Positions 59,610 to 64,000 of a stretch of 64,000 nt of DNA are shown piece by piece; within the stretch, counting starts at the first letter, position 1, and each line of letters starts with the position of its first letter. Source of the DNA: Clostridia bacterium (lineage in GTDB: Bacteria > Bacillota > Clostridia > Oscillospirales > Acutalibacteraceae); contig JAFQCH010000038.1 of assembly GCA_017416485.1 (NCBI GenBank), positions 1 to 64,000 on the forward strand, read 5' to 3'. A program made the position numbers and the translations under genes. The notes beneath the pieces were generated by a model. That model made no database searches. It saw only the letters and a program-made list of their open reading frames with translations, and had not been told where the DNA came from.

Positions 59610-61014
59610 TAAGAACCCTCCTTATTTCTTTTGCTATTGCTTCAATAACGTTTACCGTAACACTGTTTCCGAATTGCTTATAAAGATGAACATCGGCAAG
59701 AGGGAGTTTAAAAGAATCCGGAAACCCCTGTAAACGAGCCCATTCTCTCGGTGTCATTTTTCGCACGGATTCTTTATTGATTTCCCCTTTTATATGGGTG
59801 GTAGGGGTCAGATCGGTCTGGCGATCATCAATAACAAGATTTCGTTCTCTGCCCATGCCGCCGCAAACGATAGCACCGGCAATATCATCCCATGCACGAA
59901 TTTCATAACCGAATCCGTTCCCCTTTGCTGCATGGCGGGCTTTGTGGTCTTTAAGTGTTTGAAGATATGTTTCGCTTAAATAATATTTTGCCGGAACTGC
60001 ATCTTCTTCCATGATATCTTTCAGTCGTTTTGTATCGTCTGTTGCTTTCGGAAATACAAAATTTTCCGGAGCAATATCATTTCTGAATGCTACCAAATAA
60101 ATTCTTTCACGATTCTGCGGTACACCGAAGTTCTTACTGTTCAAAACTTCCGTAAAAACCTGGTAACCTAAATCTTCAAAGGTCTTCTTAATGATTTTAA
60201 ATGTTCTGCCTTTATCATGAATAACAAGACCTTTCACATTTTCGCAGAAAATGACTTTCGGTTTGTGATATTCGCAAATACGAGCCACATCCATAAACAA
60301 TGTACCTCTGCATAAACCTTTATAATTATCATCAAAACCTTTTCTTTGACCTGCGAGGCTGAAAGCCTGACAAGGGAATCCGGCAAGACATATATCAAAA
60401 GAAGGAACATCTTTTTCTTCAATCTGCGTAATATCTCCGGCAATTTCAAAATCGTCGGTAAAATTAGCTTTGTAGGTTTTTTGTGCATTTTCATCCCATT
60501 CACATACAAAAACCGTTTTTATGTTTTCACCGAAAGCATTGTCAAAGCCCATACGAATTCCGCCGATACCGGCAAATAAATCTATTGATTTATATGTAGG
60601 CATATCTCTTTTTACCGCCTTTTCTATAATGTCGGCACATCTGCCGGGAGTCTTTTTTATGTCCTTACCCCAAAAACGAAGCACTGTCCATCCGTCATCA
60701 GTCAATTTCTCATTGACTTCTCTATCTCGTTGCATATTACGTTCGATTTTCGGAATCCAAAACTCTCGACGAGATTTTATCTCTTCTTTTTTATGTTCCC
60801 AGTCATACCCGTGCCAAAACTCGCTGTCGCAAAAGACAGCTACTTTTTTACCGACAAAAACGATATCGGGGCTGCCGAAAATATTTTTGGCATTCTTGCG
60901 ATACCGCAAGCCTCTCGCCCACAGTTCTTTTCGAAGTATTACTTCAATTTTGGAGTCTTTGTTTTTAACTGCCTGCATGTTCTTTCGGCGTTGTTCAGGC
61001 GTGTGATTGTCCAT
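59602..61014 (-). CDS. Vsr endonuclease-C5 methyltransferase fusion
   Basis: A 470-residue fusion. Residues 1-137 are a Vsr-type very-short-patch repair nuclease: TPEQRRKNMQAVKNKDSKIE, GSPDIVF with the metal Asp50, FCDSEFWHGYDW, and WTVLRFWGKDI. Residues 138-470 are a full C5 methyltransferase with LFAGIGGIRMGF, AGFPCQAFS (Cys215), FCENVKGL, QNRERIYLVAF and FGNSVTVNVIEAIA. Vsr nicks T:G mismatches formed by deamination of methylcytosine, so the fusion couples damage repair to the methylation that causes it. It has a consensus promoter and heads the cassette. A second translation start at the internal Met138 is possible. Confidence 0.93.
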   Translation of the reverse strand: MDNHTPEQRRKNMQAVKNKDSKIEVILRKELWARGLRYRKNAKNIFGSPDIVFVGKKVAVFCDSEFWHGYDWEHKKEEIKSRREFWIPKIERNMQRDREVNEKLTDDGWTVLRFWGKDIKKTPGRCADIIEKAVKRDMPTYKSIDLFAGIGGIRMGFDNAFGENIKTVFVCEWDENAQKTYKANFTDDFEIAGDITQIEEKDVPSFDICLAGFPCQAFSLAGQRKGFDDNYKGLCRGTLFMDVARICEYHKPKVIFCENVKGLVIHDKGRTFKIIKKTFEDLGYQVFTEVLNSKNFGVPQNRERIYLVAFRNDIAPENFVFPKATDDTKRLKDIMEEDAVPAKYYLSETYLQTLKDHKARHAAKGNGFGYEIRAWDDIAGAIVCGGMGRERNLVIDDRQTDLTPTTHIKGEINKESVRKMTPREWARLQGFPDSFKLPLADVHLYKQFGNSVTVNVIEAIAKEIRRVLNG

Positions 61015-61072
61015 GTTATACCTACAAAAAAAGCTTTTTCAAGATTATCTTTAAAAAGATAAAGATAAAATA

Positions 61073-61101
61073 ATTATAACAAAAATATATTCAGAATACA
61101 A
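61073..61101 (-). promoter_or_regulatory. Promoter of the restriction-modification cassette
   Basis: TTGTAT (61101-61096), 17 bases, TATAAT (61078-61073). Below it the leader holds AT-rich inverted sequence around 61045-61070 (TTATCTTT and AAGATAA units) that could bind a controller. Confidence 0.7.
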
Positions 61102-61137
61102 CTGAAATTTTCAGTAAACAAAAACTTTACTTTGGTG

Positions 61138-61166
61138 TTGCATAATTGTTCCGCAGATGATATAAT
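61138..61166 (+). promoter_or_regulatory. Sulfotransferase promoter
   Basis: TTGCAT, 17 bases, TATAAT, 23 bases before the ATG at 61190; divergent from the restriction-modification promoter. Confidence 0.72.
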
Positions 61167-61189
61167 TCTTGCGAAAGGATGTGTTCAAT

Positions 61190-61906
61190 ATGATGGTAAC
61201 CGTTATCGGCAGAGGCCATTCGGGCACTCGTGCCGTTTCCAATACACTCGCAGAAAGCGGATTTTTTATGGGAGAGCCCTTAAACGGCTCGTGGGATCTG
61301 GTGCCCCCCGAAAAGATGTATCAGGCTTGCGCCGTGTTCGGTGATTATGTGACATACGAAGGCGATCTGAAATGGGATTTTTCCAAGGTGCTTTCTATGG
61401 ACCCCACCGCAGAATTCAGGACGCTGATTGAAGAATACCTGCATTCCGTGCTGAACAGCGCTTCCCCCGACAAGGGCTGGAAGATTCCCGAAACAACCCT
61501 TTGCTATCCGTGGATCGTCAAAATGTTCCCCGAAATGCACTACATTCATTGGGTGCGTGATCCCCGCGACTGCATTTTAGGCGGCCATGTGACGGACGAT
61601 ATGGCGCAGTTCCACATTGAAATGCCCGCAACCGACGACGTCCGCGAACAGCGTGCACTTTCATGGAAATACCAAAGGGAACTCATGAATGCTACCCCCG
61701 ACCCCAAGCACATCATCCGTCTTCGTTTTGAAGACATGGTCTTCAACCAGGATGAAACACTTGAAAAATTGGGCAGCTTCCTCGGCAGAAAAATGGCAAA
61801 GATCCCCATGCGCCCTGATTCTGTCGGCAGATATAAAACCGCCGAAGGCAAGGTCATGTATGATTTCTTCCTTGAAGACCTCAAAGAATGCGGCTACGAA
61901 ATCTGA
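61190..61906 (+). CDS. PAPS-dependent sulfotransferase family protein
   Basis: A 238-residue P-loop-like sulfotransferase. The 5'-phosphosulfate-binding loop is GRGHSGTRAVSNTL at the N-terminus, and the 3'-phosphate-binding motif is IHWVRDPRDCILGGH. The acceptor is unknown and could be a carbohydrate, lipid or small molecule. AAAGGATG precedes the ATG at 61190. It is divergent from the restriction cassette and close to the PAPS-forming genes, so it is the likely consumer of PAPS. No signal peptide is present; it acts in the cytosol. Confidence 0.82.
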   Translation: MMVTVIGRGHSGTRAVSNTLAESGFFMGEPLNGSWDLVPPEKMYQACAVFGDYVTYEGDLKWDFSKVLSMDPTAEFRTLIEEYLHSVLNSASPDKGWKIPETTLCYPWIVKMFPEMHYIHWVRDPRDCILGGHVTDDMAQFHIEMPATDDVREQRALSWKYQRELMNATPDPKHIIRLRFEDMVFNQDETLEKLGSFLGRKMAKIPMRPDSVGRYKTAEGKVMYDFFLEDLKECGYEI

Positions 61907-61919
61907 ATACCGAAAAAAG

Positions 61920-61949
61920 ATCCCCGAACGCTGTGTTCGGGGATTTTTG
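61920..61949. terminator. Terminator after the sulfotransferase gene
   Basis: A perfect 10-bp stem (61920-61929 with 61935-61944) followed by TTTTT, with A-rich sequence before it for the convergent gene. Confidence 0.88.
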
Positions 61950-61953
61950 TCTG

Positions 61954-64000
61954 TCAGTCTGTACGAAGGGCTTCTACGGGGTCTTTCTTAGCGGCAAGAC
62001 CCGAGGGGATCAGGCCCGCAATAAACGAAAGAAGAACACTGATGCCGATGAGTACAATGGCGGCAACAGGGGAAAGGGCTGCGGCGGCTTTAACGGTTGT
62101 CAGATATTTCAGCACAAGGTTAATGGGAATTTCCAACAACAATGTCACCGCAATACCAAGACACCCTGATGCAAGGCCCACAATGACCGTTTCCGCATTG
62201 AACACGCGTGAAACATCCTTTTTGGATGCACCGATACTGCGCAGAATGCCGATTTCCTTGGTGCGTTCAAGCACGGAAATGTAGGTGATGATGCCGATCA
62301 TAATGGACGAAACAACCAGCGAAATGGCAACGAATGCCACAAGCACATAGGTGACAATGTTCAGAATGGATGTGACACTGTCCAGCAGAATGCCGATGAA
62401 GTCCGTGACCTGAATGGTGTAAGAATCAAAGCCGAGTGCTTCCACCTGCGTATTGTAGAATTCGATCACTTCTTCAAGCTCTGCTTTTGTCGCGAAATCC
62501 TTGGGATACAGATAAACGGATGTCGGGGTCAGCACGTTTGCATAACCCATTTTTTGCAGGTTACTGCTGTAGGTGTCATCCGATGCAACACTTTCAAGAT
62601 AGGCTTTTTTGATTGCGTTTGCCTGGTCTTCTGTCAGGAATTTTTCCATCATGGTCTGCATCAGGGGAGTCATGGTCGAAAAGTCCATCACAGAGGACAT
62701 ATCCGTCATATCCGTCATGTCTATCGATTCCATATCCATATCTGCCATCATGCTCATGAACGGGGTGATGTCGAGCTTGTTCATGTCGATCAGCGAAAAA
62801 TCAATATCAGCAAGGCGGATATCCGAAAGGTTTGTGTTTGCAAATTCCGTGCCTGTCAGAATGTTGATATCCGGCTGTGCGAGCTGCTGTTTTACCACTT
62901 CACTGTTTGCTGTTTCGTTGATTGCCCAGTCCATCAGGTCGGATGTGAAGCCGATTCCGCCTGCGCTGCCTGCAAGAGTCAGGTCTTCATCGGGACACAG
63001 AATGCCGACGATTTGCAACTCCAGTCCGTTGTTGACGGCGTCACGCAGGAAAAGGTTGTTTTCTCTGAAATCATCCCAGCATTTTGTTTCTTCGTTATAA
63101 ACAAAACAATCTGAATTCAGCACAAGCCTGAACCGCATGTTGAGAATTTCATCGAATGAATACTTGATCTGTTCAACCGGTGCATCCGATTCTTCAGTGA
63201 ACACTTTCATCAGCTCATCCGTGAAGTTTGCCATGTCTTTAAGACCGAGCGCATATTGCACAAGCTCGTTCATGGAATAGGTCGGATCTACGATCAGAAC
63301 AACTTCCGTTTTGTCGGTCGGGAATTTGCCCGCCACAAGGTCATATTGCATATCCATCAGTTCTTCGTCGCCTATCAGTTGTACCCACATGTTCATATTC
63401 ATCATGGAGCTACCGGGCATCATGTTTGCCATTCCTCCCATGTCGCCGGACATGGCGGCGGCATCCTGCATGAATGTTGTGGGATTGACCTGCACAACAC
63501 CGTCGGTGGTGTCCGCTTTGTAAATGTTGAGTACGGTGCTGTAATTATAGGTTATTTCATTGCACAGCTCGTCAAACACTTCGCGGTTATCTTCGATATA
63601 CTGACGGAAGCTGGTCAGGTTGTTGACGGATGCCTCCGCAAGAAATGCCTTGATCATTTCTTTCATGGCGGTGTTCACATAAACACCGTCTTTTTCACGC
63701 TCGGTGTTCATCATTTCCTGTCCGATACCCGTCATGGAAGACATCAGTGCATCCGTGTCAAGTGCTTGCTGTTCAACGGTAATGGGAATCGACAGCATGG
63801 TTTCTTCCTGAATGCGGTCAATGTAGTTCTGAATTCCCGTTGAGAGTGCAAGGATCAGAGCAATGCCAATAATGCCGATGCTGCCCGCAAAGGAAGTCAG
63901 AATGGTACGGGCGCGTTTTGTCATCAGGTTTTGCAAGCTCAATGTCAGTGCAGTCTTGAATGACATGCCGCTTTTGCCTTTTTCCTGCTGTTGCTTTTTA
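61954..64000 (-). CDS. FtsX/MacB-like ABC permease, probably the C-terminal part of an ATPase-permease fusion (partial)
   Basis: The frame is open to the window edge; the 670 residues from the Met at 63966 are a permease. A first membrane helix (GSIGIIGIALILALSTGI) precedes a 450-residue extracytoplasmic domain. Three membrane helices follow near the C-terminus with the FtsX signature ERTKEIGILRSIGASKKDV, and the protein ends ASGLAAKKDPVEALRTD-like. No stop or ribosome site precedes Met at 63966, and the upstream in-frame codons read a Lys/Gln-rich linker. In many clostridia this linker joins an N-terminal ATPase to the permease, so the gene start probably lies right of the window. The role (lipoprotein, peptide or drug transport) is unknown. 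Confidence 0.85.
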   Translation of the reverse strand, partial: KKQQQEKGKSGMSFKTALTLSLQNLMTKRARTILTSFAGSIGIIGIALILALSTGIQNYIDRIQEETMLSIPITVEQQALDTDALMSSMTGIGQEMMNTEREKDGVYVNTAMKEMIKAFLAEASVNNLTSFRQYIEDNREVFDELCNEITYNYSTVLNIYKADTTDGVVQVNPTTFMQDAAAMSGDMGGMANMMPGSSMMNMNMWVQLIGDEELMDMQYDLVAGKFPTDKTEVVLIVDPTYSMNELVQYALGLKDMANFTDELMKVFTEESDAPVEQIKYSFDEILNMRFRLVLNSDCFVYNEETKCWDDFRENNLFLRDAVNNGLELQIVGILCPDEDLTLAGSAGGIGFTSDLMDWAINETANSEVVKQQLAQPDINILTGTEFANTNLSDIRLADIDFSLIDMNKLDITPFMSMMADMDMESIDMTDMTDMSSVMDFSTMTPLMQTMMEKFLTEDQANAIKKAYLESVASDDTYSSNLQKMGYANVLTPTSVYLYPKDFATKAELEEVIEFYNTQVEALGFDSYTIQVTDFIGILLDSVTSILNIVTYVLVAFVAISLVVSSIMIGIITYISVLERTKEIGILRSIGASKKDVSRVFNAETVIVGLASGCLGIAVTLLLEIPINLVLKYLTTVKAAAALSPVAAIVLIGISVLLSFIAGLIPSGLAAKKDPVEALRTD

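Noticed and set aside
57530..61014. Phage-exclusion (BREX/DISARM) system
   Set aside because: Only two C5 methyltransferases, one nuclease and Vsr are present; no PglZ, Lon-like, DrmA or helicase components.

Overview
The window is chromosomal DNA from a spore-forming anaerobic Firmicute. Clostridia, probably near the Ruminococcaceae/Oscillospiraceae, is the best guess. The evidence is a spoIIAA-spoIIAB-sigF operon, a SCIFF ranthipeptide gene with its radical SAM maturase, a clostridial-style MetH without a reactivation domain, strong TTGACA-17-TATAAT promoters, AGGAGG ribosome sites and dockerin/cohesin-like sequences. No rRNA, tRNA or CRISPR array was seen. Genes are densely packed, in short operons closed by clear hairpin terminators.

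Layout. 0-2.4 kb: the end of an integrated element, with a large serine recombinase next to the 3' remnant of an XRE-type regulator that it appears to have split. 2.4-4.7 kb: uracil salvage (pyrP-upp) behind a leader that encodes a 24-residue peptide ending in a terminator hairpin, resembling enterobacterial pyrBI attenuation. 4.8-6.8 kb: TrpR-like regulator, methyltransferase, Hsp33. 6.8-7.1 kb: MITE-like palindromic repeat. 7.1-10.2 kb: two membrane/lipid-linked glycosylation genes. 10.4-12.1 kb: a 41-residue peptide and the spoIIA operon. 12.2-15.1 kb: DMT exporter, an ECF sigma factor fused to an unknown domain with an internal start site, and a DinJ-YafQ toxin-antitoxin pair. 15.2-28 kb: GH92-like glycosidase, PRPP synthetase, peptidase, heterodimeric ABC exporter, beta-helix protein, secreted low-complexity protein, DNA polymerase IV, and a TetR regulator divergent from an acyl carrier protein.

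27.9-33.6 kb is the complete later pyrimidine pathway in one operon (pyrC-K-D-F-E-B-I; carbamoyl phosphate synthase is absent). With prs, upp and pyrP it makes this window rich in UMP supply. 33.7-40 kb: basic amino acid decarboxylase, scfA-scfB, metF-metH. 40-52.5 kb: a half-dockerin microprotein beside a membrane-anchored cohesin-like protein, a deacetylase, a RecQ-like protein that has lost its helicase motifs, an aldolase-ceramidase-like pair, an ECF sigma operon, a metallo-beta-lactamase protein, a SulP-like permease, a zinc-ribbon/beta-propeller membrane protein and a ComEA-like protein.

52.5-61.9 kb is the most unusual part. It is a PAPS-making module (cysN with a dead kinase domain, cysD, and an APS-kinase/PAP-phosphatase fusion) plus a divergent sulfotransferase, with no PAPS or sulfite reductase in view. 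This suggests sulfate is activated to sulfate a product rather than for assimilation. An AT-rich restriction-modification cassette (Vsr-Dcm fusion, HpaII-family nuclease, second C5 methyltransferase) sits between the two halves and reads directly into the PAPS genes. The window closes with an ABC permease that runs off the right edge.
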